DNA of 64,000 nucleotides from Leadbettera azotonutricia ZAS-9. GTDB lineage: Bacteria > Spirochaetota > Spirochaetia > Treponematales > Breznakiellaceae. Positions within the stretch are counted from its first letter, which is position 1. Every line of letters starts with the position of its first letter. The notes under the pieces were generated by a model. The model worked only from the letters and a program-made list of their open reading frames with translations. It had not been told where the DNA came from and searched no databases. The position numbers were made by a program, and so were the translations under genes. Positions 43,203 through 52,999 of this stretch are shown here, piece by piece. The stretch spans positions 2,283,388 to 2,347,387 of the forward strand of contig NC_015577.1 of assembly GCF_000214355.1 (NCBI RefSeq). The letters are read 5' to 3'.

Positions 43203-45989
43203 ATGGCATTATTTAAAAAAAGACAGGGGAAAAAAGAGCCGAGTGTCAGCAGCAGGATTGCATTTACTGCAGTGCTTGCGGCAGTGCTTCTCACCGTTGG
43301 CCTGGTATCTGTTATGACCGGTTTCATGAATTCCCTTACCGACACGATCCTGCTCCAGATGCTGCAAACCCTTGCCAGGACTGCGGCTCAGGATGTAGAA
43401 GGCAGTCTGCACACTCTGGCGGATCGTTTTTTCCTGATCCGCGACAATGCTGTTTTTACCGATCAAAACTCGACGGTGAAAGCAAAACAGGCGGTACTGG
43501 ACAGTGTTACCTCGGGGATAGAATTTGTATGGCTGGGGCTCTACAGCACCGATGGCATTTTGCTGACCGGGAGCGAGAACAGCCCCCGCAGCATTGCCGG
43601 CCGGAGTATCGGCCCTTTAATTAACAGAACAATTAATCTGGTTATAGAAGATACCTCGGTGGGCAGCGATGGCCTCGAGATTGTCATGGGTGCGCCGGTG
43701 ATGGATACCCGGCCTCCGTACAATGGCCGCGGCGTTCAGCGCTCTATTGCCTACTATCTTGTGGGCAGCTACCGTTATGATGTCCTGGGCGATGTGCTGA
43801 ACAATATCAATATCGGCGCCGGGGGTACTGCATTTATCGTCAATGCCCAGGGGATCTTTATTGCGCACAAGGATCTGGGCAGGGTTTACAGCCGCGAGGC
43901 CCTGGCGCCTAACCTGGGTTCCAGCAATGCGGCCTGTGAACTGCTTTTATTGATGAACCTGGGGCAGACCGGATCTGTCTACCTGGATGCGCCTAGCGGC
44001 CAGATATTTGTCAGCTATGCGCCTATCAGGGGCACCCTTTGGTCACTGGGCATCAAGGCGCCACGGGTCGACTTTGTTTCACCTCTGCAAAGGGCCATTG
44101 TCACCAGCATTCTTTTTGTGCTTATTGCCCTGGCGATTTTTTCTCTTATTTTTAATGTGATCATTCGCGGAATTCTGACCGTGCCTCTCCATGCGATTAC
44201 TGAAAGTGCTCGTGGGCTTGCCCAGGGCCAATTTGAAAACAAACTGCCTGTCGGCCTTACCCAGCGCACCGACGAGATTGGCCGGTTGGGTACTACCTTT
44301 ATTGCCATGTCCGATTCAGTCCGCAATGTTATTTACGATATCAGCGGGCTTACCAACGCCGCCCGGGCCGGCTCCCTTAACGAGCGGGCCAATCCTGCCG
44401 CCTACCAGGGGGATTACTACCGGATCATTTCGGGGATCAACGCCACCCTGGATGTTATCTGCTCCCACCTGAACGCCATGCCCAGCGCTCTGGCCCTGTT
44501 CAACGGATTCAGGCAGCTGATTTATTGCAATCAAACCATGGAAGATATTCTGGAGCGCCACCAATTTACAGCAGCCGATCCCAGGCTTTTGAGCGCCCTG
44601 GTATCTTCCCAGGCAGACGCTCTTTTTGGAACCGAAGGCAAGAACGGCGACAGCTATAATACAGAGGTAATTATCCCGGACCCGGACGGCGAAGAATACA
44701 GCTATACTCTAAGCCTGCGGCGTATCGGCGGCTCCCTTGATCTTGCAGCGGCAGAAGATTCTATCTGTGTGATGATGATCCTGAGCGATATTACCATGCT
44801 GGTCCGGGCAAAGCGTGACGCTGAAACCGCCAGCGAAGCAAAGAGCAACTTCCTGGCCAATATGAGCCATGAGATGCGGACTCCTATGAACGCCATTATA
44901 GGCATGACCACCCTGGCAAAATCTTCTGCCGAGATAGACCGAAAAAATTATTGCCTGGATAAAATCGAAAGCGCTTCCAGCCACCTTTTGGGAGTCATCA
45001 ACGATGTCCTGGATATGTCCAAGATAGAAGCGAACAAGCTGGACCTTTCCAATGTGGAATTCAACTTCGAAAAATTACTGCAAAAAGCAGCAAATGTAAT
45101 AAATACCAAAGTGGAAGAAAAGCGGCAGCGCTTTAGCATCAATCTGGATAAAAATATCCCCCCAACCCTTATCGGCGATGATCAGCGCCTGACCCAGGTG
45201 ATTACGAACCTGCTCTCCAATGCGGTCAAGTTTACCCCGGATAATGGCAGCATACAGCTTGACGTTGCGTTGATAAAAGAAGAAACAAAATTCTGCACTA
45301 TCCAGGTGGATATTACCGATTCGGGAATAGGGATCAGCGACGAACAGAAAAAACAGCTCTTCAACAATTTCCAGCAGGCTGATTCGGGCATTTCCCGCCG
45401 TTTCGGCGGTACCGGCCTGGGCCTGGCTATTTCAAAAAGAATCGTCGAAATGATGGGCGGTTCAATTTGGGTGAATTCAAAACCCGGTGAAGGTTCTACC
45501 TTTAGTTTTACCATAAAGGTCGAACGGGGCGAAACCCCGGACCCTGCAGACAAGGCTGCTGCCGACGCTGCCAATGATGTCATTGATAACTTTAAGGGCT
45601 GCCGCATCATACTGGCTGAAGATATCGAAATCAACCGGGAGATCGTGCTTTCCCTGCTGGAGCCCACCGCCCTGGATGTGGACTGCGCCGAGAACGGTGC
45701 CGAAGCGGTAAAACTGTTCGAAGCCAATCCGCACAAATACCAGATGATCTTTATGGATGTTAATATGCCCGAAATGGACGGCTACGAGGCTACCCGCGCC
45801 ATTCGTGCTATTGAAGCTGAACGCTTCAATAGCACGCCTATTCCAATCGTGGCAATGACTGCAAATGTGTTCAAGGAAGATGTGGAAAAATGCCTTAAAT
45901 CAGGCATGAACGACCACGTGGGCAAACCCCTGGATTTTAACGATGTCATGACCAAGCTGCGCAGGTACCTGTCCAAAATGAGAAATTGA
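43203..45989 (+). CDS. Hybrid sensor histidine kinase with dCACHE, HAMP and receiver domains
   Basis: A 928-residue membrane kinase. It has TM1 (about 19-40), an extracytoplasmic double-CACHE-like sensor (about 45-290), TM2 (about 298-318), HAMP (about 320-375), a PAS-like region (about 420-530), HisKA with the phospho-accepting H556 in [11 protein letters not shown], an HATPase domain ([18 protein letters not shown]), and a C-terminal receiver domain with acceptor D852 in [14 protein letters not shown]. No output regulator follows, so phosphate must pass to a protein encoded elsewhere, or the receiver works in cis. Its gene ends the operon with the binding protein and flavolipoprotein. Confidence 0.92.
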   Translation: MALFKKRQGKKEPSVSSRIAFTAVLAAVLLTVGLVSVMTGFMNSLTDTILLQMLQTLARTAAQDVEGSLHTLADRFFLIRDNAVFTDQNSTVKAKQAVLDSVTSGIEFVWLGLYSTDGILLTGSENSPRSIAGRSIGPLINRTINLVIEDTSVGSDGLEIVMGAPVMDTRPPYNGRGVQRSIAYYLVGSYRYDVLGDVLNNINIGAGGTAFIVNAQGIFIAHKDLGRVYSREALAPNLGSSNAACELLLLMNLGQTGSVYLDAPSGQIFVSYAPIRGTLWSLGIKAPRVDFVSPLQRAIVTSILFVLIALAIFSLIFNVIIRGILTVPLHAITESARGLAQGQFENKLPVGLTQRTDEIGRLGTTFIAMSDSVRNVIYDISGLTNAARAGSLNERANPAAYQGDYYRIISGINATLDVICSHLNAMPSALALFNGFRQLIYCNQTMEDILERHQFTAADPRLLSALVSSQADALFGTEGKNGDSYNTEVIIPDPDGEEYSYTLSLRRIGGSLDLAAAEDSICVMMILSDITMLVRAKRDAETASEAKSNFLANMSHEMRTPMNAIIGMTTLAKSSAEIDRKNYCLDKIESASSHLLGVINDVLDMSKIEANKLDLSNVEFNFEKLLQKAANVINTKVEEKRQRFSINLDKNIPPTLIGDDQRLTQVITNLLSNAVKFTPDNGSIQLDVALIKEETKFCTIQVDITDSGIGISDEQKKQLFNNFQQADSGISRRFGGTGLGLAISKRIVEMMGGSIWVNSKPGEGSTFSFTIKVERGETPDPADKAAADAANDVIDNFKGCRIILAEDIEINREIVLSLLEPTALDVDCAENGAEAVKLFEANPHKYQMIFMDVNMPEMDGYEATRAIRAIEAERFNSTPIPIVAMTANVFKEDVEKCLKSGMNDHVGKPLDFNDVMTKLRRYLSKMRN

Positions 45990-46034
45990 CAAAACGCCAT
46001 AGCCTGCCCCTATCTTTTCTGTTATCCTAATCAA

Positions 46035-46640
46035 ATGACTATTTGGTTTGCCACAGGAAACACCCACAAAAAAGCGGAGCTTGCCGCCATATTGGGGGAT
46101 CACACCATCAAAATTCCTTCGGAAGCGGGAATAAGCTTTGATCCTGAAGAAACTGGTTCCACCTTCCTCGAAAACGCCCTTATCAAGGCTCGCGCGCTTT
46201 ACCATCTGGTTAAAGAGCCGGTGATCGCCGACGACTCGGGAATTTGCGTGGACGCCCTGGGGGGCAAGCCTGGGATATATTCTGCCAGATACGGCAGCGG
46301 CAACGGCCAAAAACTTGACGACAGCGAACGGAATACCCTGCTCCTTAAAGAACTGGGGGATACTCCCCTGCGGAGCGCACGGTTTGTCTGTTCCATGGTA
46401 TTGCTTTTCAGCGAAGATCGCTTTTTCGCGGCCCAGGAAACATTGGAAGGAGAAATCGTAACCAGCCTTGAAAACGCCAAAGGAAAAGGCGGCTTCGGTT
46501 ACGACCCCATACTCCGGCTGCAGGAACTGGACCGCACCGTGGCGGAGCTTGGCGCCGAGGAAAAGAACCGCCTGAGCCACCGGGGAAAGGCAGGACAGGC
46601 TATCGCGGGGATATTGGCAGAAATGACGATATCATCTTAA
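46035..46640 (+). CDS. rdgB: XTP/dITP (non-canonical purine NTP) pyrophosphatase, RdgB/HAM1 family
   Basis: A 201-residue house-cleaning hydrolase that removes ITP and XTP. The start IWFATGNTHKKAEL (family signature) and the metal-binding VIADDSGICVDAL and KGGFGYDPI blocks are intact. Its TAA stop lies inside the left arm of a perfect 22-bp palindrome. The gene is set apart from the kinase operon and in front of the helicase gene. Confidence 0.92.
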   Translation: MTIWFATGNTHKKAELAAILGDHTIKIPSEAGISFDPEETGSTFLENALIKARALYHLVKEPVIADDSGICVDALGGKPGIYSARYGSGNGQKLDDSERNTLLLKELGDTPLRSARFVCSMVLLFSEDRFFAAQETLEGEIVTSLENAKGKGGFGYDPILRLQELDRTVAELGAEEKNRLSHRGKAGQAIAGILAEMTISS

Positions 46641-46678
46641 CTGACTAGTTTTTGTAAAAAACTAGTCAGTTAAGATGA
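46632..46678. repeat. Perfect 22-bp inverted repeat with 3-base loop
   Basis: Bases 46632-46653 are the exact complement of 46657-46678, with GTA as loop. The left arm contains the rdgB stop codon. No U run follows on the plus strand, and the stem includes TTTTT/AAAAA next to the loop. It could act as a transcript-stabilising hairpin, a bidirectional terminator or a cruciform site. The helicase start is only 29 bases downstream. Confidence 0.85.
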
Positions 46679-46706
46679 GTTCCTTATTCACCCTGGAGGA
46701 AATGTA

Positions 46707-48809
46707 TTGATTGCTAAACTCAACATCGAAGCAGAACTCAACGGCCCCCAGCTCCGGGCGGTTACCGCCATTGAAGGGCCGGTACTCATAATTGCAGGGG
46801 CGGGGTCCGGCAAGACCAGGGTTATTACCTACCGCATTGCCCACATGCTGGAAAAGGGAATTCCGCAGTCCAGTATTTTGGCCCTTACCTTTACCAATAA
46901 GGCGGCCCGTGAAATGGAAAGCCGGGTAAAAGAGCTGACAGGAAAAAAATTGCAGGCTCTCACGGTTAGCACTTTTCATGCCTTTGGAGTAAAAGTACTA
47001 AGGGAAGAAATTGAAACCCTTGGGTACAGAAAAAATTTTTCCATTTACGATGAATCGGATCAGAACAAGCTTGTAAAGGAATGCCTCAGGGACTGCAAAA
47101 TTTCAAGCGATGGCGTGGACCTTTACAATTTGCAGCAGCTTTTTTCCAATATAAAAATAGGCCGCCTTGAATGGGGTACCGCAGACGGCTCGGGCCGCTT
47201 TGCAGACACAGTGTGGCGGCCTGTGTACGATGAATACCAGAACAGCCTTAAAATATACAACGCTCTGGACTTTGATGATCTTCTTACGGCGCCTATACAG
47301 CTTTTTGAAGAGCACCCTGAGATTCTCGGAAAGTACCGTCAAAAGTACCGCTACATCATGGTGGACGAATTCCAGGACACCAGTTTAATTCAATACCGGC
47401 TTATGAAGCTTCTGGCAAATAAGGGTAATGAAAAAGCCAATATCTGCGTGGTGGGGGATGACGATCAATCCATCTATTCCTGGCGCGGCGCAAGCTACGA
47501 AAACCTCATACGCTTTGAAAAGGATTTCCCCGGCACACTGGAAATTAAGCTGGAACAGAATTACCGCTCCACCACCACCATCCTGGAAGCCGCCAACGGG
47601 GTCATCTCCAACAACACGAACCGCAAAGAAAAAAAGCTCTGGTCAGGAATGGACGGCGGCAAACCCATTGAGCTTTTCTACCCCATCAACGAAAGCGCCG
47701 AAGCGGAATTTATCGCCGAGCAAATCAAAAAGATGCGTTTTGAGGATCGCCTTAAATTCGATGACTTCGGGGTGCTTATCAGGACCAATAATCAAATCGA
47801 TGTCATTGAAGAAGCATTCCTTGGAGAAAACATCCCCTGCAAGATTTCGGGAGGCAAAAGCTTTTTTGATCGTGAAGAAATAAAGGACATACTCTCGTAC
47901 CTCAGGGTGGTTGCCAATCCCGATGACGATGTGAACCTCCTGCGCATCATCAATACGCCCAGGCGGGGCATAGGCAAGGCATCCATATCGTCTATCTCCG
48001 AAATCGCAAAACGGAACCGCTCTTCCCTCTGGGAAAGCCTTGGCCGCTGGCAGCTTGCAAAAGATCACGGCCAGGAAAGTCTCTTCCAGGAACATTCCAC
48101 CGAGGCCAAGGGCCGAGGTTTCCCTCCGGAACACAGCAAGGGCGAAATCGGGGGCTTTATAAGCCTCATCGAAGGTCTGCGGGAAAACATGCTGGGCAAA
48201 AGGGATCTTTCAGCTAAGGTCAAGGCGATGGTGGAAACCATCAATTACTGGGGCCACCTTATCACCGAATATAACAAGGATGAAAAAAAAGCCCACTGGA
48301 AATACGCCAACATCACCTATCTTATTCAGATGATAGAAAACTGGGAAAACGATCCTGACAACCTGGACAAAAGCCTTTATGCCTACCTCAACCGCATAAG
48401 CCTCCTTGGCAGGGCCGATGGAGACGGGGAAGCTGACAAGGGCAAGGTGAGCCTCATGACCATACATGCCAGCAAGGGCCTGGAATTTCCGGTGGTGTTT
48501 ATCGCAGGGGCCGAGGACGGCATAATCCCCCACGAAAGGAGCATTGAAGACGGACCGGGCCAGGACAGCTTCGACCCCATAGAAGAAGAGCGGCGGCTTT
48601 TTTATGTGGCTATCACCAGAGCCAGGGACAAGCTCTACATCACTTCCTGCCAGCAACGGAAACGCCGCCAGGATGTCATAACCAGGGTCCCTTCCCCCTT
48701 TCTCCAGGAAATTCCCGCCCATCTCATCTGGTACCACGAGAAAGAAAAAGAGCCCGATGCCCAGGCAACGGAAAATTTCTTTGCCCGTATGAAGGAACAA
48801 TTCAATTGA
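46707..48809 (+). CDS. UvrD/PcrA/Rep-family ATP-dependent DNA helicase
   Basis: A 700-residue superfamily 1A helicase. Motif I is AGAGSGKTRVI (about 31-41), motif II VDEFQDTS (about 220-227), motif III GDDDQSIYSWRGA, motif IV QNYRS, motif V TIHASKGLEFPVVF and motif VI VAITRARDKLYI. It unwinds DNA in repair and replication restart. The start is a TTG at 46707 with ribosome site GGAGGA; the nearby ATG (46702) hits TGA after one codon. PcrA-type and Rep-type cannot be separated with confidence. Confidence 0.93.
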   Translation: MIAKLNIEAELNGPQLRAVTAIEGPVLIIAGAGSGKTRVITYRIAHMLEKGIPQSSILALTFTNKAAREMESRVKELTGKKLQALTVSTFHAFGVKVLREEIETLGYRKNFSIYDESDQNKLVKECLRDCKISSDGVDLYNLQQLFSNIKIGRLEWGTADGSGRFADTVWRPVYDEYQNSLKIYNALDFDDLLTAPIQLFEEHPEILGKYRQKYRYIMVDEFQDTSLIQYRLMKLLANKGNEKANICVVGDDDQSIYSWRGASYENLIRFEKDFPGTLEIKLEQNYRSTTTILEAANGVISNNTNRKEKKLWSGMDGGKPIELFYPINESAEAEFIAEQIKKMRFEDRLKFDDFGVLIRTNNQIDVIEEAFLGENIPCKISGGKSFFDREEIKDILSYLRVVANPDDDVNLLRIINTPRRGIGKASISSISEIAKRNRSSLWESLGRWQLAKDHGQESLFQEHSTEAKGRGFPPEHSKGEIGGFISLIEGLRENMLGKRDLSAKVKAMVETINYWGHLITEYNKDEKKAHWKYANITYLIQMIENWENDPDNLDKSLYAYLNRISLLGRADGDGEADKGKVSLMTIHASKGLEFPVVFIAGAEDGIIPHERSIEDGPGQDSFDPIEEERRLFYVAITRARDKLYITSCQQRKRRQDVITRVPSPFLQEIPAHLIWYHEKEKEPDAQATENFFARMKEQFN

Positions 48810-48842
48810 CAATACCAGGATTATCCTTCAAAATATATTGTA

Positions 48843-49220
48843 ATGACTCAGTCGCTTGAAGATTATTTGGAAATGGTCAGTTTTCTCGCAGATGAAGGGG
48901 AAGTCCGGGTAACCGATATTGCTGCCCGCCTTGATGTAAGCAAGCCTTCGGTGCTCACAGCCTTAAAAATCCTGGAAGATCAGAGCCTTATAAAACATGA
49001 ACACTACGGCCTGGTCACGCTCACAAAAACCGGTGTTGCCAGGGCTGCCGAAATACGGGAGCGCCACAGCCTCCTCACCAACTTTCTCCACAATATCGTA
49101 GGCGTAAGCGGCGAAACAGCCGAGAAAGACGCCTGCAAAATGGAGCATCTCCTCTCGGACGAGACCCTTAAAAAAATAAAAGCCCTGGTAAAGAACGCCA
49201 GCGTAGAGAAATCCGCCTGA
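48843..49220 (+). CDS. DtxR/MntR-like metal-dependent transcriptional regulator
   Basis: A 125-residue regulator with an N-terminal winged helix-turn-helix (about 15-60; TDIAARLDVSKPSVLTALKIL) and a short C-terminal helical part carrying DACKMEHLLSDETL, the DtxR/MntR metal-binding and dimer segment (Cys/Glu/His ligands). It lacks the SH3-like third domain, as in MntR. No manganese or iron transporter is adjacent, so its targets are elsewhere. It may be translationally coupled to the following RNA methyltransferase gene. Confidence 0.85.
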   Translation: MTQSLEDYLEMVSFLADEGEVRVTDIAARLDVSKPSVLTALKILEDQSLIKHEHYGLVTLTKTGVARAAEIRERHSLLTNFLHNIVGVSGETAEKDACKMEHLLSDETLKKIKALVKNASVEKSA

Positions 49221-50005
49221 AGCAGCAAGGTAAAGAAGCTTTTGAAGCCTGGTATGTCGAACGTTTCGGCAGCCGCTGGCCCGGCCTCCGCGAAAGCCTC
49301 CTTGCCCCTTCCGTCCCTGCCCCTTATTCAGAGGGCCTCGCAAAGCCCTACCTCCTCGACAAAGCTTCGGTGCTTGCAGCCCTGTCCCTCCGGCTGCCCC
49401 AAAAGGGCATCGTCCTCGATGCCTGCGCGGCCCCAGGGGGGAAGAGCCTCGTCATGGCTTCGCGCATGAATAAAGAAACAAGCCTCCTCTGCAATGAGCT
49501 TTCGGCCGAGAGGAGGCGGAGGCTTGTTAATGTGCTGGACGGGCATCTTGATATTGAAAAGCGCGGCAGGGTAAAAGTCTCCGGTTTTGACACGGCGGCC
49601 CAGGGGGGCAGGAAAAGCGAGCATGGCCGGTTCGGCGCCATACTCCTTGACGCCCCCTGCTCAAGCGAGCGCCACGTTATCAACGACGAAACTGCCCTTG
49701 CCAAGTGGACAAGCGCCCGCCCCCGTTCCCTCGCGCGGCGTCAGTGGGCATTGCTCTCTTCCTGCTTCCTCATGCTCGAACCGGGCGGCTCCCTAGTGTA
49801 TGCCACCTGCGCCCTTGGGGAAGAAGAAAACGACGGCGTGCTCGCGCGGCTGTTTGAAAAGTACGGCAGCGAAATTATTGCCGATGACCCTGATATTGCC
49901 GAAGGCGAAAAAACCGCCCATGGACGCCTTATACTGCCGGACAAAGACAACGGCATGGGGCCCATGTATGTCGCAAGAATCAGAAAAAAGGTTGTTGATC
50001 CATAA
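49217..50005 (+). CDS. RsmB/NOP2-family class I SAM-dependent RNA cytosine methyltransferase
   Basis: About 262 residues; catalyses m5C in rRNA or tRNA. The SAM motif LDACAAPGGKSLVMASRM, the catalytic cysteine in DAPCSSE and the second cysteine in YATCALGEEEN are present. The frame is open from 49172; the only strong internal start (GTG 49370) removes the segment AWYVERFGSRWPGLRESL that belongs to this family. I therefore place the start at a CTG (49217) that overlaps the regulator stop (CTGA), which is uncertain. The N-terminal RNA-binding domain of longer RsmB/RsmF enzymes is absent. Confidence 0.82.
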   Translation: MKQQGKEAFEAWYVERFGSRWPGLRESLLAPSVPAPYSEGLAKPYLLDKASVLAALSLRLPQKGIVLDACAAPGGKSLVMASRMNKETSLLCNELSAERRRRLVNVLDGHLDIEKRGRVKVSGFDTAAQGGRKSEHGRFGAILLDAPCSSERHVINDETALAKWTSARPRSLARRQWALLSSCFLMLEPGGSLVYATCALGEEENDGVLARLFEKYGSEIIADDPDIAEGEKTAHGRLILPDKDNGMGPMYVARIRKKVVDP

Positions 50006-50770
50006 TTACAAGCGGTAATAATCAATCTTCCACAAAAAAAGTCCCTGCGGCGGGGCAGTAGGGCCTGCAAGGCTGCGGTTTTTTGACGCGAGGATTTCGA
50101 CAAAGGATTGCGGGCCGAGACCCTTCTCCTCGTAGTAAAGCAGAGTGCCCACTATCGAGCGCACCATTTTCCACAAAAACGCATTGGCGGTAATTTCAAA
50201 AACGAGCCTGCCTCCTTCGTAAAAAAAAGAGGCCCCCGAAATATAGCGGCTGCGGGAAATGCTCTTGTCCCCGGGCACCGCAAAAACTGAGCAGTCGAAT
50301 TCCCCCCGGATGAAAGAAGCGAATTCATTGAGAACGGCGATGCGGGGCTGGCGCCAAAGCTGCCATGCATAGCGGAGTTCCCAGGGGAAGGCGCTGCCCG
50401 GAATAATATTATACCTGTAGGTACGGCTTTTGGCGTCATAGCGGGAATGGAAATCTTCCCCCGCTTCGGCGGCTTCCAAAATACGCACATCCTCCGGGAG
50501 TATGCGGTTCAGGGCAGGCACAAAACGTCTGGCTTCCATGCTATCGATAGTTGTAAGGAAATTGGCAACCTGGCCTGCGGCGTGAACCCCTGCATCGGTG
50601 CGTCCGGACCCCGTAAGGTTCACGCTTTCCTTATGGACTTTCCCAAGGGACTTTTCAATTTCGCCTTGAACAGTCCGGCGTCCCGCTTGTCTCTGCCAGC
50701 CTGAAAAATCAGTTCCATCGTAGGCAATTAAAAGTTTAATATTCCGGGGCATACTGAAGGTTCCGCTCAT
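50006..50770 (-). CDS. truA: tRNA pseudouridine synthase A
   Basis: A 254-residue TruA that makes pseudouridine at tRNA positions 38-40. The catalytic aspartate is in GSGRTDAGVHA (D59 from this start), and AYDGTDFSGWQRQ is the N-terminal signature. The stop lies directly against the methyltransferase stop on the other strand, so the two genes are tail to tail with no gap. Its ATG overlaps the stop of the DUF2225 gene (ATGA), so the start at 50770 is more likely than an internal ATG at 50752. Confidence 0.93.
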   Translation of the reverse strand: MSGTFSMPRNIKLLIAYDGTDFSGWQRQAGRRTVQGEIEKSLGKVHKESVNLTGSGRTDAGVHAAGQVANFLTTIDSMEARRFVPALNRILPEDVRILEAAEAGEDFHSRYDAKSRTYRYNIIPGSAFPWELRYAWQLWRQPRIAVLNEFASFIRGEFDCSVFAVPGDKSISRSRYISGASFFYEGGRLVFEITANAFLWKMVRSIVGTLLYYEEKGLGPQSFVEILASKNRSLAGPTAPPQGLFLWKIDYYRL

Positions 50771-51627
50771 TCATCCGTTTCATTCAGTTCTTTGGAGATT
50801 TTGTCATAGAGGTTCCTGGCATGTTCTAGGAGAGGGCCGGGCTTGCTTTTTGACGATTTCCCTACGCCGAAAATTTTCGCAATGGTGCGTTTTGCTTCGT
50901 CCAGGGCAGGCGCCCTGAGCTGGAGATTGTCCTGAAAGCCGTATTTGAATTTAAGCAGGGCCGAAAGATAGAGGGCGCCCTCATAGGCGTAGTTTTTGTC
51001 TGTATCAGGGCCGAACACCTTAAGACCCGAGAGGGTTTCTTTTCCCGACTGCTCGCGGCGTATGGCCTCGTTGTAAAAAAACATAGCCTTCTTTTTAAAA
51101 AGCAGGGCGAGCCAGTCGTAATGCTGGCCGGGGAATTTATTCTCCATCTCTTCCAGAAGCCAGCCTGTCCTTAAAGAAGCGATGGCCTGCTTGATGGTGG
51201 GAGAAAATTCCTTGGGATAAAAATCGTAGCACCGGGTAGTTAAATACTGGGAAGCTGCCCCTGCAACAAGGTCCCGGTTGTTATGAAAATCAAGATCCGG
51301 GAATATGAGCCTGGTTTCAGCCACGCGCCTTTCCCGTTCGTCAAAAGCTTTGTCCTTTTCTGAATGGGGGAGGGAAGGAAAATCCTTCTGATCCGAAGCG
51401 AACCAGCATTCGGGGCAAACCGTTGCCGTATAGGCAAGGGGGTACACATAGCCGTATTTTGCGGAAGGTTCGTAGAGGCGGTGAAGCTCATCGGTTAATG
51501 CCCCCGCAATGAGGCGGCCCGAACCCGAGAGGAGTTCCTCGCGGTGAAATGAAGTTTCGCAGACAGGGCAGACGTATTCTTCCTTGGATTGAAAAGAAAC
51601 TTTTATATCCCGTTCTTCATATTTCAC
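50767..51627 (-). CDS. DUF2225 protein with zinc-ribbon-like cysteines
   Basis: A 286-residue cytoplasmic protein. Two CxxC pairs, CPVCETSF (about 19-26) and CPECWFAS (about 72-79), probably hold zinc. The rest is helical, resembling a TPR-like fold with RTGWLLEEMENKFPG and FKKKAMFFYNEAIRRE. The function of DUF2225 is unknown; it is common in Bacillota and spirochaetes. It lies between acpS and truA with translational coupling to truA. Confidence 0.85.
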   Translation of the reverse strand: MKYEERDIKVSFQSKEEYVCPVCETSFHREELLSGSGRLIAGALTDELHRLYEPSAKYGYVYPLAYTATVCPECWFASDQKDFPSLPHSEKDKAFDERERRVAETRLIFPDLDFHNNRDLVAGAASQYLTTRCYDFYPKEFSPTIKQAIASLRTGWLLEEMENKFPGQHYDWLALLFKKKAMFFYNEAIRREQSGKETLSGLKVFGPDTDKNYAYEGALYLSALLKFKYGFQDNLQLRAPALDEAKRTIAKIFGVGKSSKSKPGPLLEHARNLYDKISKELNETDE

Positions 51628-51641
51628 TCTGCCCTCCTTTT

Positions 51642-52022
51642 CTAATCCCGATCTGTTTCCAAAACAACCATGGCAATGGCGTTATCCCGCTCATGGGTAA
51701 GCGAAAGATGGACTCTGGAGGCTCCGATTTTTTCGAGGGCGGCAAGGGCTGTTCCCGTCACTTCTATTTCAGGCTGGCCGTTATGCCGGTTTTTCACATT
51801 TATGTCTTTTAGCACTATCCCTGCGAGACCTGTCCCCAGGGCCTTTCCCAGGGCTTCCTTGGCGGCAAAGCGGGCAGCCAAAGAAAGATCCGCGCCATTG
51901 CCCCTGGAAAGGGCATCCCCCAGCTCGCCTGGGTGAAAGTAGCGCTCCAAAAGGCCGGCTGTTAGACGCCATCTTTCCATGCGGCTCACATGAACCACAT
52001 CCACCCCGATGCCGGCTATCAT
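51642..52022 (-). CDS. acpS: Holo-[acyl-carrier-protein] synthase
   Basis: A 126-residue 4'-phosphopantetheinyl transferase. The Mg ligand lies in GIGVDVVHVSRM (D8), and the second active-site segment is ARFAAKEALGKALG (about 51-64). It activates acyl carrier protein for fatty acid synthesis. The start overlaps the stop of cdaR by four bases, as seen in related genomes where ybbR/cdaR and acpS are neighbours. Confidence 0.93.
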   Translation of the reverse strand: MIAGIGVDVVHVSRMERWRLTAGLLERYFHPGELGDALSRGNGADLSLAARFAAKEALGKALGTGLAGIVLKDINVKNRHNGQPEIEVTGTALAALEKIGASRVHLSLTHERDNAIAMVVLETDRD

Positions 52023-52999
52023 TCATTGCCTTCCTGGGGCGCAGCGGCTTTTGGGCTTACAAGAATGGTAAGGGTCCTGGGCTCAAAACTAAAGCTGAGG
52101 TTTTCAGGTATCGCAGCGGGCGCCACATTGAGAGTATAGGAACCGGGCCTTTCGATGCCGGAGCAATCGACTGTGAAAAAACCCTCAGAGATGCTGAACC
52201 GGTTAAGCTCGTCCTGGTTAGTCCCTTCAAGGTGCACGCTCCCCGCCCTGATATCGAGCTCCCCCGAAAATTCATCGTCAAGGTTCAAAATCCGGATGGG
52301 GATATCGGTGACATTGCGCACAGGGACAATGTGCGAAACTATGCCGTGGAATTCGGTGATCCCGTTGCCCCGGATCACAATGAGGGGATCGCGGTTCAGT
52401 ATATTCGCCATCACCGTAAAGTCCCCGGCCCTGCCTTCAAGATCGATGGCCTCCGTGGAAAGCTCGGATATATTCCCTATAAGCTGGGAGGGGCCGTCTA
52501 TGATTACCTGGGTGGGGTTCAGCGAATGGGAATTCAAAACATAGCCTTGCGCGACATTGCCCCTGAGGCTCGCGGTAAGGGGCACGAATTTGCTTATCTT
52601 GTGATCCAGGGAAACCGAAATGTCTGTGGGATCAACATTGACTTCAAGAGGCTCTATGCCGAGGGCCGTCCCGTTTTTTCGTATCTGCACTGCAGCCTTG
52701 TAATCCCCGGGAGCCTCGTAACGGCTCAGGTTTATAAAGGCTTCGATATCATCCTCCAATATAGGATAAATACTGTTGGCATCGCCCCTGAGGGTTATGC
52801 GCACCATGCGGGGGTATGGGCTTGAAGGTATAAGGTTGCCCTTCACTTCAATATTGAGGGGCACGGTAAAAAAACGCTCTTCAAGGGTGCTCATGCGGTG
52901 AAATATAAAAAGAATTATTGCCAACCCTATGGAGATGACTTTGGCCGGCCAATTCTCTGTTGCCTTGGCAAGAAGTTTCCTAGTGTTCAACGAAGACAT
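52019..52999 (-). CDS. cdaR: CdaR (YbbR-domain) regulator of diadenylate cyclase
   Basis: A 326-residue membrane-anchored protein. The N-terminal span (about 18-35; VISIGLAIILFIFHRMS) is followed by several YbbR repeats (for example LNIEVKGNL, ITLRGDANSIY, FVPLTASLRGNVAQG). It binds and modulates CdaA at the membrane. I place the start at ATG 52999, which has GAAGGGAAGG upstream and overlaps cdaA by 20 bases. Confidence 0.9.
   Translation of the reverse strand: MSSLNTRKLLAKATENWPAKVISIGLAIILFIFHRMSTLEERFFTVPLNIEVKGNLIPSSPYPRMVRITLRGDANSIYPILEDDIEAFINLSRYEAPGDYKAAVQIRKNGTALGIEPLEVNVDPTDISVSLDHKISKFVPLTASLRGNVAQGYVLNSHSLNPTQVIIDGPSQLIGNISELSTEAIDLEGRAGDFTVMANILNRDPLIVIRGNGITEFHGIVSHIVPVRNVTDIPIRILNLDDEFSGELDIRAGSVHLEGTNQDELNRFSISEGFFTVDCSGIERPGSYTLNVAPAAIPENLSFSFEPRTLTILVSPKAAAPQEGNE

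Noticed and set aside
46632..46680. Standard rho-independent terminator of rdgB
   Set aside because: The stem is perfect but no U run follows, and the stop codon is inside the stem; reported instead as an inverted repeat of unknown role.
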